A program made the translations under genes and the position numbers. A model generated the notes under the pieces. The model was given only the letters and a program-made list of their open reading frames with translations, was not told the DNA's origin and ran no database searches. 64,000 bases of DNA from Christiangramia gaetbulicola (GTDB lineage Bacteria; Bacteroidota; Bacteroidia; Flavobacteriales; Flavobacteriaceae), in NCBI RefSeq assembly GCF_003054225.1, contig NZ_QBKQ01000003.1, positions 792,608-856,607 of the forward strand, read 5' to 3'. Below, in pieces: positions 34,666 to 44,839 of the stretch; position 1 is the first letter of the stretch; each line of letters starts with the position of its first letter.

Positions 34666-36150
34666 TTAATATTTTGCTGGTTCCTCTCCGGGTAGACTAT
34701 TCTGAATGAATTCTCTTAGGTCGTCATTGGCCTTTTTCAGGTCTTCATTTCTCAAATACATCATATGGCCGCTTCGGTAACCTTTAAAGCTTAAGCGGTC
34801 TTTCATTTTTCCACTTGGGTCCAGTTGCCACATAGAATATTTAGCATTAAAATAGGTGGTGGCACCATCAAAATAACCAGACTGGATCAATACGTCCAGA
34901 TTTTTGTTTTGTGCCATGGCCTGTCTTAAATTCTCACCAGTATTATTCCCGCTTCTATCCCATGGATGAACCGGCCCAAACATATTATATTTCAAATCTG
35001 TTTTAAAATCCAGTTCTTCTCTTAAATAATAATTGATCGCAGGGGTAAAAGAATGCAACCATGAAGTTAGCTCCACGTTATAATCTGGATTATCCCCGGC
35101 CTCTTTAGCGTCGATGCCTCTATACCTGGAGTCAAGTCGCCCTACCGTAAACCCTCCTTCTTCACGAAGTAGGTCTTTCCAGAAATACCTGAAAGGCACT
35201 TCCAGATTATTCTGAAGGATCACTTTTTTATCGATACCAGAATAATAAGCCATTTTTTCTGCTACCTGTTGTTTTTCAGAATCTTCAATGAATCCTCCTT
35301 TTACCAATACCGGTAATAATTCATTGATGGCATAATCTTCCACTTCTGGAAGTAATTCATCAAGATCTTTTTGTTGCAACTCCTGTGGCAATGCCTTATG
35401 ATACCAGGCAGCCGCAGCAAAATATGGTAACCTGTTTGCGATTTCCACCGGACCTTCGCGATCTAGACCTATTTCTGTTGGAGAAACTAAAATTACTCCG
35501 TTAAGATACATCCACTGGCTGTTCTGAAGTTCAAGTGCTAAACCTGAAACTCTTGTAGTTCCATAACTTTCACCGATCAGGTATTTTGGGGACAACCATC
35601 TGTTCTTACGGGTTACAAAGGTATTTAACCATTCTGCCAGATATTGAATATCTGCATTTACCCCAAAGAACTTTTCTCTATTAATTTTACCCTCTTCATT
35701 TGGGATCGCTCTGGAATACCCAGTATTTACAGGATTTACAAAAACAATATCGGCCACATCAAGAATAGAGTGCGGGTTGTCTTTAATTCCGTAAGGCTGT
35801 ATCGGGAATCCTTCGTCATCGATCTTGAGTACACGTGGCCCGGTATAGGCAATATGCATCCAGACCGAAGCAGATCCAGGTCCGCCGTTAAATGAAATCA
35901 CTAAAGGCCTGTTTTCGGTGTTTTTAACTCCGCTGCGTTTATAGTAAGTATAGAACAGACTGGCAATAGGTTCTCTGTCGTCGTTCCATAAAGGCATAAA
36001 ACCAGTTTCAGCGGTATAATCGATAGATTTACCGTTGATGTTTGCTGAATGTTGTGTGGTTACCGTAGTATCTAAGGGAATCTCAATATTTTGAGCATGG
36101 TTTAGTAAAGGAATTAATCCTAGGATCAATAAAAGTGAAAATTTTCGCAT
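34666..36150 (-). CDS. Secreted S10-family serine carboxypeptidase
   Basis: This 494-residue protein has a Sec signal peptide (MRKFSLLLILGLIPLLNHAQ). VISFNGGPGSASVWMHIAYTG-type block forms the oxyanion-hole loop of S10 peptidases. GESYGTTR holds the catalytic Ser, SGYFDGATTYFNA the Asp, and RSGHMMY the His. All three catalytic positions are present. The family removes C-terminal residues at acidic pH, and bacterial members are poorly characterised. It would act in the periplasm or outside the cell, fitting a protein-degrading marine lifestyle. It is convergent with thrC and lies 29 bp downstream of the ABC1 kinase gene's stop on the same strand. Confidence 0.9.
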   Translation of the reverse strand: MRKFSLLLILGLIPLLNHAQNIEIPLDTTVTTQHSANINGKSIDYTAETGFMPLWNDDREPIASLFYTYYKRSGVKNTENRPLVISFNGGPGSASVWMHIAYTGPRVLKIDDEGFPIQPYGIKDNPHSILDVADIVFVNPVNTGYSRAIPNEEGKINREKFFGVNADIQYLAEWLNTFVTRKNRWLSPKYLIGESYGTTRVSGLALELQNSQWMYLNGVILVSPTEIGLDREGPVEIANRLPYFAAAAWYHKALPQELQQKDLDELLPEVEDYAINELLPVLVKGGFIEDSEKQQVAEKMAYYSGIDKKVILQNNLEVPFRYFWKDLLREEGGFTVGRLDSRYRGIDAKEAGDNPDYNVELTSWLHSFTPAINYYLREELDFKTDLKYNMFGPVHPWDRSGNNTGENLRQAMAQNKNLDVLIQSGYFDGATTYFNAKYSMWQLDPSGKMKDRLSFKGYRSGHMMYLRNEDLKKANDDLREFIQNSLPGEEPAKY

Positions 36151-36179
36151 TATTCTAATTTAATTCTGAAGGTTAAAAA

Positions 36180-37850
36180 CTAATCTTTATTATTAAGGTT
36201 TTCATCTCTGAAAATGATGACATAACTAAGTACGATAGCTCCTGCCGCTGCAAGCAGAAAGAAGATCATAGCGAGCCCGGGATATCCAAATATCCTGAAA
36301 TCTGAAGGAACCTGCATAAGCATGGAAGCACCAATGATCATGGCGGCGATGATCAAACCTAAAGTGATCCTGTTGGCTACTTTTTGAAATCCATCGGTCA
36401 CCCTCTTTTCATCTATAGCATCGATCTTTATCTTAAAATCATTGTTGGCCAGGTTTTCGGAAATCAGGTTCATCCGCTCCGGCATCTTCTCCAGGAAATG
36501 TTTAGTTTCTATAAGGGTACTGAAAAAGTTTTCCGGCTTTAATTCGCTGATCATTTTCTTGCGCATGATCTCATGCACATTTCTCTGGATGGCTGCTCTA
36601 AGGTCGAAATCTGGATCCAGCATAGCCACGATCTGATCTAGATTCAATAATATCTTACCAAGAATATTGATCTCCACGGGTAATTTAATATGCGTGGTTA
36701 GTGCAAGCCTGTTTAGCTGGATAAGAATTCTACCTGTTTGCAAATCCTTCGCCCGGCTATTCTCGCTTTCCATGATCACATCGCTCACGGTCTTGGAAAA
36801 TTGCTTCTTCTGGGAATCTTCACTCAGCTCACTCATTTTTAAAAGGCAATGAGCGGTCTTTTCACCATTACTCTGGCTTATCGCCAGTAATAGTTCTATT
36901 AAGTTTTCCTGAAGCTGAGGCGTGAACCGGGCCACCATGCCCAGGTCGATCAAGGCGATCTGATTATTTTCGGTGAATTTTATATTTCCGGGATGTGGAT
37001 CTGCATGGGCAAATCCGTCATTGATGATCTGCTGTAAATAAGCTTCCACTAACTCTTCAACAAGTCCTGAAAAATCATTTTCCATTTTCCGAAGGGGAGA
37101 AAGGGAAGTAATCTTTTTTCCACTTACGAATTCCATGGTAAGCACCCTGGTAGAACTATAATCGTCTACTGGGGCTGGAATGATGAGGTTATCGTATTGT
37201 TCTAGATTTTTGCTTAAGGTTTTTAAATTCTGAGCTTCTTTTTTATAATCGAGTTCATTGATCAGGATGCGCCTTAGTTCGGCAAAGACTTCATCTATAG
37301 CGTATGTTTTGGCCGTTTCCAGATGTTTTACTGCCAGGGCGGTTAATTCATCAAGGGTTTCGAGGTCATCCATGAACTGTTTGGCGATACCGGGTCTCTG
37401 CACTTTTACAGCGACAGGTTTACCTGAGTGAAGTTCTGCCCTGTGCACCTGGCCAATAGAAGCGCTGGCCAATGGCTTTTCATCAAAAGAATTAAATGCC
37501 TTGGAGATCTTGGTACCCAGTTCTTTTTCGATGATCTCTTTGACTTCTTCAAATGGCACCGGCGAAACATTATCCTGCAGGTTGGAAAGTGCGTTCAGGT
37601 ATTCATCTGGCAAAAGATCTGGCCTGGTAGAAAGCAACTGCCCTAATTTTATATAAGTAGGACCCATTTCTTTAAGATCCTCAACAAGTTCTTCGGGTGA
37701 TTGATCGAATTTATGTTCTTTATCTTCTTCTGAAAGTTCTCCATTCATAGCAACCGAGCTGGTCTGGCGAAATAGATCGCTGTTCCAGTATTTCAGCATA
37801 AAACGTATGAACTTATAGTAATTACGGATCTTTTCTGGCGTATTGCTCAT
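36180..37850 (-). CDS. ABC1/UbiB (AarF) family atypical kinase
   Basis: This 556-residue protein has the family signature KLGQ in PTYIKLGQLLSTRPDLLP (~residues 68-72). An Ala-rich nucleotide loop (ASASIGQVHRAEL), the catalytic HADPHPGNI and the metal-binding IDLGM follow. Two C-terminal membrane helices (~495-515 and ~525-548) anchor it. UbiB proteins support quinone biosynthesis or lipid handling and have ATPase activity. This organism would use menaquinone, so a role in ubiquinone synthesis is unlikely; menaquinone or lipid homeostasis is a fair guess. It is 48 bp downstream of the antiporter gene's start-side neighbour and runs on the minus strand. Confidence 0.9.
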   Translation of the reverse strand: MSNTPEKIRNYYKFIRFMLKYWNSDLFRQTSSVAMNGELSEEDKEHKFDQSPEELVEDLKEMGPTYIKLGQLLSTRPDLLPDEYLNALSNLQDNVSPVPFEEVKEIIEKELGTKISKAFNSFDEKPLASASIGQVHRAELHSGKPVAVKVQRPGIAKQFMDDLETLDELTALAVKHLETAKTYAIDEVFAELRRILINELDYKKEAQNLKTLSKNLEQYDNLIIPAPVDDYSSTRVLTMEFVSGKKITSLSPLRKMENDFSGLVEELVEAYLQQIINDGFAHADPHPGNIKFTENNQIALIDLGMVARFTPQLQENLIELLLAISQSNGEKTAHCLLKMSELSEDSQKKQFSKTVSDVIMESENSRAKDLQTGRILIQLNRLALTTHIKLPVEINILGKILLNLDQIVAMLDPDFDLRAAIQRNVHEIMRKKMISELKPENFFSTLIETKHFLEKMPERMNLISENLANNDFKIKIDAIDEKRVTDGFQKVANRITLGLIIAAMIIGASMLMQVPSDFRIFGYPGLAMIFFLLAAAGAIVLSYVIIFRDENLNNKD

Positions 37851-37898
37851 TAATCACGATAAATGGTTAGGTGCCTAAATTTAAAAAATAAAGCGAGA

Positions 37899-39902
37899 TT
37901 AAAAGGAAAGCAATTTATTTAAATGGTTAATATTATTAGGATGCCCAAATAGGTATAGCAAGTCACCCTGTTTAATAACTGTATCTGGTGATATTTCGGT
38001 GAGGTACATGCGGTCCCGATGAATAGCTAGAAGCGTTACCCGGTAATTCTTGCCAATACCAGATTCTTCTATGGTTTTTCCAACGATCTGGTGATTATCA
38101 CGTTGCACCTTTAGGGTAACGATCTCCTTATTGGGAATGTTCAAATGCTGTAGGGCAGGGGAGTGCGGACTCTTTTTCATGGATGTCAGCATCTCGTAAT
38201 CTGAAGATCGAATCTGGTTAATAAATTCCTGGATCTCATCAAATGGAACCAGATATTTCTTCAATACCCTGGTAAAGATCTCTATGGAAGTTTCGAATTC
38301 TTCGGGCACCACTTCATCTGCACCAAGTCTTATGGCATCTTCAATTTCCTTGACGTATTTAGTTCTTACGATGATAGTCGCGGTTTGAGTGAACTGCCTG
38401 ATACTGGTAAGCATTTTCCTGGTTGCCCCGGGATCTGATATCGCGATTACGATGACCCTTGCTTCCTGCACGTGAGCATGTTTTAGAATTGTAGCCTGCG
38501 TAGCATCTCCAAAAATGATGGGTTCATTATTTTTTTTAGCCTTTTCAAAGCTTTCTGGGCTCGTATCTATTAGAACGTAAGGAATCTCAGCCTTTCTTGC
38601 TGCTTTAGATATGTTCGATCCGTTAATTCCGTAGCCTATAACTATCAGGTGATCATGAAGACTTTCCTCTGAGAACTCTTCTTCGGCCTTGGTGCTTTTT
38701 TTTATGTTCTCCAATCTCTTCCTAACGCCCGATGGAATTGGTGCTTTAAGCAAGGCATAGGTGATCCTTGGAGCAGAAGTGATTAGGAAAGGGGTTACTC
38801 CCATGGTGATGATCGAGATCGCTAGAAAGTACTGATAAATATTTTCCGGAATAAGACCGTTTTCCTTACCTACACCCGAAAGTAGAAGTGAGAATTCCCC
38901 AACCTGGAATAAGCTGAATAAAGCCAGGAATACCGTCCTGGCCGGATATTTTAAAATAAGTACGGTTCCGGCCACAACCAGCATCTTCAGGAGTACTACA
39001 CCAATTACCAAAAGAAAGATTATTACCAGGTTTTCTATGAAAAATTCAAGATTCAGAAGCGTTCCTACAGATATAAAGAAAAAGCTGATAAAGATCTCCC
39101 TGAACGGCAGTACGTTCGCGGTTGCCTGGTGGCTGTAATCTGATTCAGAAATAATAAGTCCGGCGAAAAATGCTCCTAATGCCAGTGAAAGACCCACAGT
39201 AGAAGTTAGCCAGGCCACTCCAAAGCAGAATACAACTACAGTTAATATGAACAACTCCTGATTCTTGGTCTTTACTACCCATCCAAATATCTTCGGCGCT
39301 ACATAGCGCGCCAGGATATAAACAATTACCAGCACCAACAGAATCTTGATGGCCATAATTGCTATTGTAGAAAGAATATTGGGCGTTTCACCAGCCAGTA
39401 ATGGCGTGAAAAGCATCATAGGTACCACGATAATATCCTGGAAAATCAGGATCCCTAAACCAATCCTTCCATGAGGGGTAGACATTTCGCCCCTTTCCTG
39501 GAGCAATTTGAGAACTATCGCCGTACTACTCAGGCTAAAAAGGAAGCCCAGAAAAATAGAAGTGTTAAGAGATAAACCCAGGATCGATGAGATTCCCACG
39601 GTAATAAGGATCGTGCCTCCAACCTGTAAACCTCCCCCCAGAAAAATGATCTTTTTTATAGAGGCCAGCCCTTTTAGAGAGAGCTCAATACCAATGACAA
39701 AAAGCAGGAAAATGATCCCAATTTCAGAAAGTAATTCAACCTCGTGCTGTGAACTTATTAAATTAAAGGCATGAGGTCCGGCAATGATCCCAGCGATTAG
39801 AAATCCTAGGATTGCAGGCAGTTTTAACTTATTGAAGGCAAGTATAATAACTATAGATAGTCCTAAAATAATTACTATATCCTGGAGGATTGGAATTTCC
39901 AT
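37899..39902 (-). CDS. CPA2-family monovalent cation:proton antiporter with RCK domain (Kef-like)
   Basis: This 667-residue protein has about 12-13 membrane helices (residues ~5-380) of the Na+/H+ exchanger fold. A TrkA-N/RCK domain follows from ~417 (HLIVIGYGINGSNISKAA is the nucleotide-binding Gly motif), then a TrkA-C domain (~580-667). It would exchange K+ or Na+ for H+ across the inner membrane, gated by nucleotide binding at the RCK domain. KefB/KefC are gated by glutathione, which Bacteroidota usually lack, so the ligand here probably differs. The gene is followed on the minus strand by the ABC1 kinase gene with no clear terminator between. Confidence 0.9.
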   Translation of the reverse strand: MEIPILQDIVIILGLSIVIILAFNKLKLPAILGFLIAGIIAGPHAFNLISSQHEVELLSEIGIIFLLFVIGIELSLKGLASIKKIIFLGGGLQVGGTILITVGISSILGLSLNTSIFLGFLFSLSSTAIVLKLLQERGEMSTPHGRIGLGILIFQDIIVVPMMLFTPLLAGETPNILSTIAIMAIKILLVLVIVYILARYVAPKIFGWVVKTKNQELFILTVVVFCFGVAWLTSTVGLSLALGAFFAGLIISESDYSHQATANVLPFREIFISFFFISVGTLLNLEFFIENLVIIFLLVIGVVLLKMLVVAGTVLILKYPARTVFLALFSLFQVGEFSLLLSGVGKENGLIPENIYQYFLAISIITMGVTPFLITSAPRITYALLKAPIPSGVRKRLENIKKSTKAEEEFSEESLHDHLIVIGYGINGSNISKAARKAEIPYVLIDTSPESFEKAKKNNEPIIFGDATQATILKHAHVQEARVIVIAISDPGATRKMLTSIRQFTQTATIIVRTKYVKEIEDAIRLGADEVVPEEFETSIEIFTRVLKKYLVPFDEIQEFINQIRSSDYEMLTSMKKSPHSPALQHLNIPNKEIVTLKVQRDNHQIVGKTIEESGIGKNYRVTLLAIHRDRMYLTEISPDTVIKQGDLLYLFGHPNNINHLNKLLSF

Positions 39903-39970
39903 AAAAGGCTGGTTGGTTTTGAATTTAAAGATAATAAGTTAAGAATGCTAAAGCACAAAATATAGCATAA

Positions 39971-40000
39971 AAAAAGCGGCAGGAAATTCCTGCCGCTTTT
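39971..40000 (-). terminator. Strong terminator downstream of the M61 peptidase gene
   Basis: AAAAAGCGGCAGG pairs with CCTGCCGCTTTT around an AAATT loop. The A/T flanks make it symmetrical, so it could work in both directions. It closes the minus-strand peptidase gene ending at 40021. Confidence 0.85.
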
Positions 40001-40020
40001 AAATCAAATTCAAATGGTGA

Positions 40021-41892
40021 TTAGCCCTTAAGCCATGCGTTACGGAGTTCTATCTGTTCTCCATCTGCATTCTGCATTTCCACGTAAGTCTTATCCATGT
40101 CCTTAGGAGTTGAGATCTTACCCTCCAGTTTTATTTCTTCCCCGTCTCTTTTAACCGTCATCGTAATGTCGTTACCTTCACTCCAGTTCTGGCTGGCCAT
40201 AATAAGGTCGTATACATTCTTAATGTTATATTCGGTTCCATTTACAGATTTCAAGGTATCTCCACCCTCAATTCCAAGATCTTTCAGGAATGTGTTCAAT
40301 TCCATGTTATCTCTGAAAAGGATCTCCATGGTTTGTTGATTAGCGGTGATATATGGGGTTTGTCCGTTAATGAAATATCCAACCTCGGTCATCATCTCTT
40401 TTTCTTCAAGTCCTACTTTTTCAAAGAACTCATCGTAAGGAATCGGAGTTTTTCCACTTACATAAGTATCAAAGAATTCCTGGATCTCAGGATAAGTAAG
40501 CTCTACGATCACAGGGATTAATTCATCATCATTAAAAGGTTTGTCCTTACCATATCTTTCATTTAGTTTCTTCATTAGATCCAGGATACCCATTTTTCCT
40601 CCGCTCAATTCTCTAAGGCGAATGTCCAGGGTCATTCCTATTAAAGCACCTTTCAGATATACATTGTAATAGCTGTCTTTATATTCATCTTCCAGAATAT
40701 TCTTGCTCATTACGGTAAATGGCACCGTGTCATCAAACCTTTGAGAGGTAGTGATCTTTTCTACCATTCTATTATAGAATTCCTGGTTATTGATAAGGCC
40801 TTGATTCACCTGGAAAAGGTTAGCGAAATATTCGGTCACCCCTTCATACATCCATAAATGCTGAGACATCTTTGGGTCGTTATAATCGAAATAATGCACC
40901 TCATTAGAATGTATTCCCAGCGGAGTGATTATGTGAAAGAATTCATGAGAAACAATATCGGTCATGCTTTTATCAAGGGCTTTTGGCTCCATAGATTCTG
41001 GCATTACTACCACGGTGGAAGTATGGTGTTCTAAAGCTCCAAAATTACCGGCGTTACCTTCGCCCGGAGAGTCTGATAAATAAACCAGGATGGCGTATTT
41101 ATCGGTGCTGTTAATATCACCAAGGAATCTCTTTTGAGCACGGATCATTTTCTCCATACCAGGCTTTAAGCTCTGTGCCGAATGTTTTTTATTTGGCGAA
41201 TAAACGCTCAATAGAACCTGCATATCCTGAACCATGAAACTTGTAGTATCTGGTGCCGAATACATGATAGGATTATCTATAACCTCGAAGTACCTGTCCA
41301 GTTTAAAAACGTCTGTTTTGGTATTATTTTCTCCAGAAGTCGTATTGTCTACAGTTAAGGAAGAGGCAGGAATAAGATCTGCCGGGCGTACAATTTCAAG
41401 ACGAAATTCTTTTTCTTTCATTTTATCGAAATAGCCTACGAAACCGTGAAGGTTAAGCAGGAAATTCTCATCTTTCAGGATGTTTGTTCCCGCCATGGAA
41501 TAAACTCCGCCTTCATTTTCCCAGTCGAAAGAATCGTTCACCTGATACATTACTTTATCCAGATTCCTGGCGTCGGTAATGCTGTAGCTGTTATCATCGA
41601 GTTTAGTAAAGGCTAATTCATTGCCCTTGTAGTCAAGTGCTTTAAAACCTTCAGAGAACTTCCCGTAATTGTCTTCAGAATAAGTTCCAGGAACAGTTTT
41701 AGGGATGTTGAAAGTTGTGCTGTCTACAGTGAACCTGTCTGGATCTACGGTTACCCAGACCTTATCATCCTGTACGTCTACAAGATTTATGCTGGCAACT
41801 ATAGGTTGTTCTGTTTGGGTTTGAGGTACATTTTGAGTCTTGCAGGCAAAAAGCAGGGATGCTGCAGCGACTCCCATTATTATTTTTTTCAT
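40021..41892 (-). CDS. M61-family metallopeptidase with PDZ domain, lipoprotein
   Basis: The ATG at 41892 is chosen because it gives a clean lipoprotein signal (KKIIMGVAAASLLFAC); an upstream start at 41910 would add six residues. The mature protein has an N-terminal beta-rich domain and a gluzincin core with zinc motif HEFFH in SHEFFHIITPLG, preceded by a GALEHHTST segment typical of M61. A C-terminal PDZ domain lies at ~505-600 (FLKDLGIEGGDTLKSVNG). M61 enzymes are glycyl aminopeptidase-like. It would be anchored in the outer membrane or inner-membrane outer leaflet. It stands alone, with terminators on both sides. Confidence 0.9.
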   Translation of the reverse strand: MKKIIMGVAAASLLFACKTQNVPQTQTEQPIVASINLVDVQDDKVWVTVDPDRFTVDSTTFNIPKTVPGTYSEDNYGKFSEGFKALDYKGNELAFTKLDDNSYSITDARNLDKVMYQVNDSFDWENEGGVYSMAGTNILKDENFLLNLHGFVGYFDKMKEKEFRLEIVRPADLIPASSLTVDNTTSGENNTKTDVFKLDRYFEVIDNPIMYSAPDTTSFMVQDMQVLLSVYSPNKKHSAQSLKPGMEKMIRAQKRFLGDINSTDKYAILVYLSDSPGEGNAGNFGALEHHTSTVVVMPESMEPKALDKSMTDIVSHEFFHIITPLGIHSNEVHYFDYNDPKMSQHLWMYEGVTEYFANLFQVNQGLINNQEFYNRMVEKITTSQRFDDTVPFTVMSKNILEDEYKDSYYNVYLKGALIGMTLDIRLRELSGGKMGILDLMKKLNERYGKDKPFNDDELIPVIVELTYPEIQEFFDTYVSGKTPIPYDEFFEKVGLEEKEMMTEVGYFINGQTPYITANQQTMEILFRDNMELNTFLKDLGIEGGDTLKSVNGTEYNIKNVYDLIMASQNWSEGNDITMTVKRDGEEIKLEGKISTPKDMDKTYVEMQNADGEQIELRNAWLKG

Positions 41893-41946
41893 AAAAAAAG
41901 ATCTTTGCAATATAAGACTCTATATTATTAAAAATGTTACAAAGGA

Positions 41947-41972
41947 AAAAGGCGCCCAATGGCGCCTTTTCT
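41947..41972 (-). terminator. Terminator of the proC-proB-proA operon
   Basis: On the minus strand AAGGCGCC, a four-base loop and GGCGCCTT are followed by a T run. It lies about 20 bases past the proA stop at 41993. Confidence 0.85.
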
Positions 41973-41992
41973 AATTTATATGTTTCGAGTAA

Positions 41993-43192
41993 TTATACTC
42001 TTACGTGCCCTTCACCAAGAACATAGTATTTATTAGTCACTAATTGTTTCAATCCTAGTGGACCTCTATGGTGAAGTTTATCTGTAGAGATCGCCAGCTC
42101 TGCACCAACTCCCATTTGTCCTCCATCAGTAAATCTTGTGGAAGCATTATGGTATACCGCAGCACTGTCTACCTGTTCCATAAAGGTAAGAGCTTCATCT
42201 TTATCTTTTGTGATAATAGAAGCAGAGTGACCTCCAGAATACTGGTTGATCTTTTCGATAGCTGCATCCAGCCCATCGATCGCTCCGATAACAATTTTCA
42301 TTGCTAGAAACTCCTCGTACCAGGTATCTTCAGAAGGTACTTTTTCAGCATCGGTTAATACTTTAGATACTTCATCATCAACAAGAATATTTACCTTATT
42401 ATCTCTGAATAATTCTTCAAGTTCTTTCAATTTAGATTCATATCCTTCGATATTCTTATCTACAAGAACTTTATCCAGGGCATTACAACCTGAGATTTTA
42501 TCTATTTTCGCATTTAACATCACTTTTTTAGCGACATCAAAATCTGCATTTTTAGAGACATATAGGAAATTGTTTCCTCTACCGCTTACCAGTACTGCTC
42601 CGGTAGCGTGCTCTTTAACGAATGCGATCAATCTTTCACCACCACGTGGTACGATAAGATCTAATTGTTCTGGTGGATTTTTTAGGAATTCCTGGGTCTC
42701 AGTTCTGTCAAGGTGAAGCAACTTGATCCATTCTTTTCCAAGTCCATTTTCTTCAAGGGCTTCATGCCAGCACTCTTCAAGAATCTTATTACTATTAATG
42801 GCTTCTTTACCACCTTTTAAGTAGATCTTGTTATTTGCTTTAAAAGCAAGAACCGCAGCCTCGATAGTTACATCTGGTCTGGATTCATAAATGATCATTA
42901 TATTTCCGAAAGGAGCTGTTTTATTGGTAATATCAAGACCTGTATCCAGCTTACGATGCTCGATCACCTGTCCAACGGGATCTTCCTGTTCCATTACTTC
43001 TTTAACAGACTGGATCATTCCGTCAACCTTCTTTTCATCAACGATCAATCTATCATACATTGCCTGATCGTCCTTACTGAAAGCTTCAAGGTCCTTTTTG
43101 TTCGCTTCAATAATTTCTTTACGTCTTTTATCCAGGATATTCATCATGGATTTAAGTACGTTATTTTTAGTTTCAGATTTTATCAACTTCAT
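41993..43192 (-). CDS. proA: Glutamate-5-semialdehyde dehydrogenase
   Basis: This 399-residue aldehyde dehydrogenase-fold enzyme has the ProA blocks APFGNIMIIYESRPDVT, LKGGKEAINSN, DLIVPRGGERLI and the catalytic Cys in KISGCNALDKVL. STRFTDGGQMGVGAEL and HHRGPLGL near the C-terminus are also family hallmarks. It reduces gamma-glutamyl phosphate to glutamate-5-semialdehyde with NADPH, the second step of proline synthesis. It is the last gene of a minus-strand operon in the order proC-proB-proA. A good terminator follows. Length is normal. Confidence 0.95.
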   Translation of the reverse strand: MKLIKSETKNNVLKSMMNILDKRRKEIIEANKKDLEAFSKDDQAMYDRLIVDEKKVDGMIQSVKEVMEQEDPVGQVIEHRKLDTGLDITNKTAPFGNIMIIYESRPDVTIEAAVLAFKANNKIYLKGGKEAINSNKILEECWHEALEENGLGKEWIKLLHLDRTETQEFLKNPPEQLDLIVPRGGERLIAFVKEHATGAVLVSGRGNNFLYVSKNADFDVAKKVMLNAKIDKISGCNALDKVLVDKNIEGYESKLKELEELFRDNKVNILVDDEVSKVLTDAEKVPSEDTWYEEFLAMKIVIGAIDGLDAAIEKINQYSGGHSASIITKDKDEALTFMEQVDSAAVYHNASTRFTDGGQMGVGAELAISTDKLHHRGPLGLKQLVTNKYYVLGEGHVRV

Positions 43193-43227
43193 TTCTTCGT
43201 TTCTTTTAGTTTAGTTAATCTATTTAT

Positions 43228-44001
43228 TTACGAGGTGAATTTTGTACCAACAGGTTTTCCTGCCATAATATCAAGGATCACATCTTCACGTTTACCGTTG
43301 GCAATGTAAGTAGTGATATTTTTGGCGGCAGTACCTTTGGCGATCTTGATCTTGGATTCCATACCGCCACGGCCTTCGCCTTCACCTTTGTCAGATTCCT
43401 GAACATATTTTTCAACATTTTCATCAACCTGAACTTTATTCAGTTTTTCGGAATCTTCATCTTCAGGATGCCCGGTATACAATCCGTCAGTATCACTTAA
43501 TATAATAAGTTTTTCAGCGCCTATTAGTTCAGCAACCAGGCTGGCCAATTCATCATTATCAGAGAACATAGACATGGTTACAGAAACCGCGTCATCTTCA
43601 TTTGCAATTGGAATAATTCCTTCAGAAAGAAGAGATTCATAACAATTGATCATGTTTTCTCTGTGAATTCCAGGGCTAAAGTCACGTTTGGTGGCCAGAA
43701 CCTGCGCACATCTCATTCCGTAGTCATGGAAAATGCTATAGTAATGACGCATCATTCTTGGTTGTCCTACAGATGAGTACACCTGTCTACGTTTACTTTC
43801 ATCTTCTATACTTATTTCTCCAAGAATTTCTTTTCCGGCAATCGCCGAACCTGAAGAAACCAGTACTACCATTATATCTTCTTCATATAAGGTCGCTATT
43901 TGTCTTACCAGACTTTTTAATACAGGTCCTAAAATTCTATTGTCTTTGTTGGTCATTACATTGGTACCAACTTTTACAACAATTCTTCTCTTTGTATCCA
44001 T
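43228..44001 (-). CDS. proB: Glutamate 5-kinase (no PUA domain)
   Basis: The ATG at 44001 is chosen (MDTKRRIVVKVGT); an upstream in-frame ATG at 44049 would overlap proC by 20 bases and add 16 poorly conserved residues. The 257-residue product is an amino-acid kinase: KVGTNVMT is the phosphate-binding start, VLVSSGSAIAGK the substrate loop, IANEDDAVS and LSDTDGLYTGHPEDE the glutamate/ATP loops, and GRGGMESKIKIAK the catalytic Lys region. It lacks the C-terminal PUA domain present in E. coli ProB, as in many short ProB proteins. It phosphorylates glutamate in the first, usually proline-inhibited, step. It lies between proC and proA. Confidence 0.93.
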   Translation of the reverse strand: MDTKRRIVVKVGTNVMTNKDNRILGPVLKSLVRQIATLYEEDIMVVLVSSGSAIAGKEILGEISIEDESKRRQVYSSVGQPRMMRHYYSIFHDYGMRCAQVLATKRDFSPGIHRENMINCYESLLSEGIIPIANEDDAVSVTMSMFSDNDELASLVAELIGAEKLIILSDTDGLYTGHPEDEDSEKLNKVQVDENVEKYVQESDKGEGEGRGGMESKIKIAKGTAAKNITTYIANGKREDVILDIMAGKPVGTKFTS

Positions 44002-44029
44002 TTTAGAGTGTTTATCTAACTTTTGAATA

Positions 44030-44839
44030 TTATTTTTTCTCTTCTCCAAGTTCTACGGCGCGATCAAATGCTGCATAGGCTGCATCTTTGATCAGTTCCT
44101 TTACGTTATTATCGTCCATGGAATCAAGGGCCGCCCTGGTAGTTCCACCTTTAGAAGCTACACGGTCCATCCAGGTATCTGGAGAAAGGTCGTTTTGGTT
44201 GAATAATTCTACTGCGCCTTCGAAGGTCTGGCTTACTAATACCTTGGAATCATTTTTAGAGAATCCCATTTTCTGAGCTGCTTCCAGCATAGAGTTCATG
44301 AAATAGAAAACATATGCCGGTCCACTACCAGAAATACCGGTAGAGGCATCTATATAATTTTCGTTTTCTACATGAATTGATTCACCAGTAGTATCTAATA
44401 GGTTGCGTACCATTAATAGCTCTACTCTGGATACTTCTTTAGATTCTGTATAAGAAGTAACTCCTTTCCCAACCTGAGCGGGTAGGTTAGGCATTGATCT
44501 TACTACTTTTTTTACTCCAAGACCTTCCTGAATCTTATTTATAGTAACTCCGGCCATAAGGGATACAAATATCTGGTCCTTATTAACCATAGGTTTCATT
44601 TCCTCAAAAAGTTCATCACAGTGGTAGGGTTTTACAGCTATGAATACCATATCTGCTTTGGGCAGGCATTCTTCCAGTGATTCAAATACGTCGAAATGGT
44701 CAAGATCACGTAATCTTGCAATCACATCTGCCGACTTATCAAAAACCATAAGGTTTCTTCTATTCAACATTGCAGATTGCGCCATTCCTTCAGCGTAAGT
44801 TAATCCCATGTTTCCTGCTCCAATAACTAATGTCTTCAT
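44030..44839 (-). CDS. proC: Pyrroline-5-carboxylate reductase
   Basis: This 269-residue enzyme starts with a Rossmann NADPH-binding loop (LVIGAGNMGLTYAEGM). FIAVKPY, RSMPNLPAQVGKG and the ProC signature region SGSGPAYVFYFMNSMLEAAQK-type block follow, then RVASKGGTTRAALDSM. It reduces pyrroline-5-carboxylate to proline, the last step. It is the promoter-proximal gene of proC-proB-proA, so the last pathway step is encoded first. Its 5' region contains overlapping inverted repeats that could form alternative RNA structures, listed separately. Confidence 0.95.
   Translation of the reverse strand: MKTLVIGAGNMGLTYAEGMAQSAMLNRRNLMVFDKSADVIARLRDLDHFDVFESLEECLPKADMVFIAVKPYHCDELFEEMKPMVNKDQIFVSLMAGVTINKIQEGLGVKKVVRSMPNLPAQVGKGVTSYTESKEVSRVELLMVRNLLDTTGESIHVENENYIDASTGISGSGPAYVFYFMNSMLEAAQKMGFSKNDSKVLVSQTFEGAVELFNQNDLSPDTWMDRVASKGGTTRAALDSMDDNNVKELIKDAAYAAFDRAVELGEEKK

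Noticed and set aside
42246..42716. 156-codon open frame on the + strand
   Set aside because: It is antisense to proA, Ser-rich and without family features; a shadow of the real gene's codon usage.
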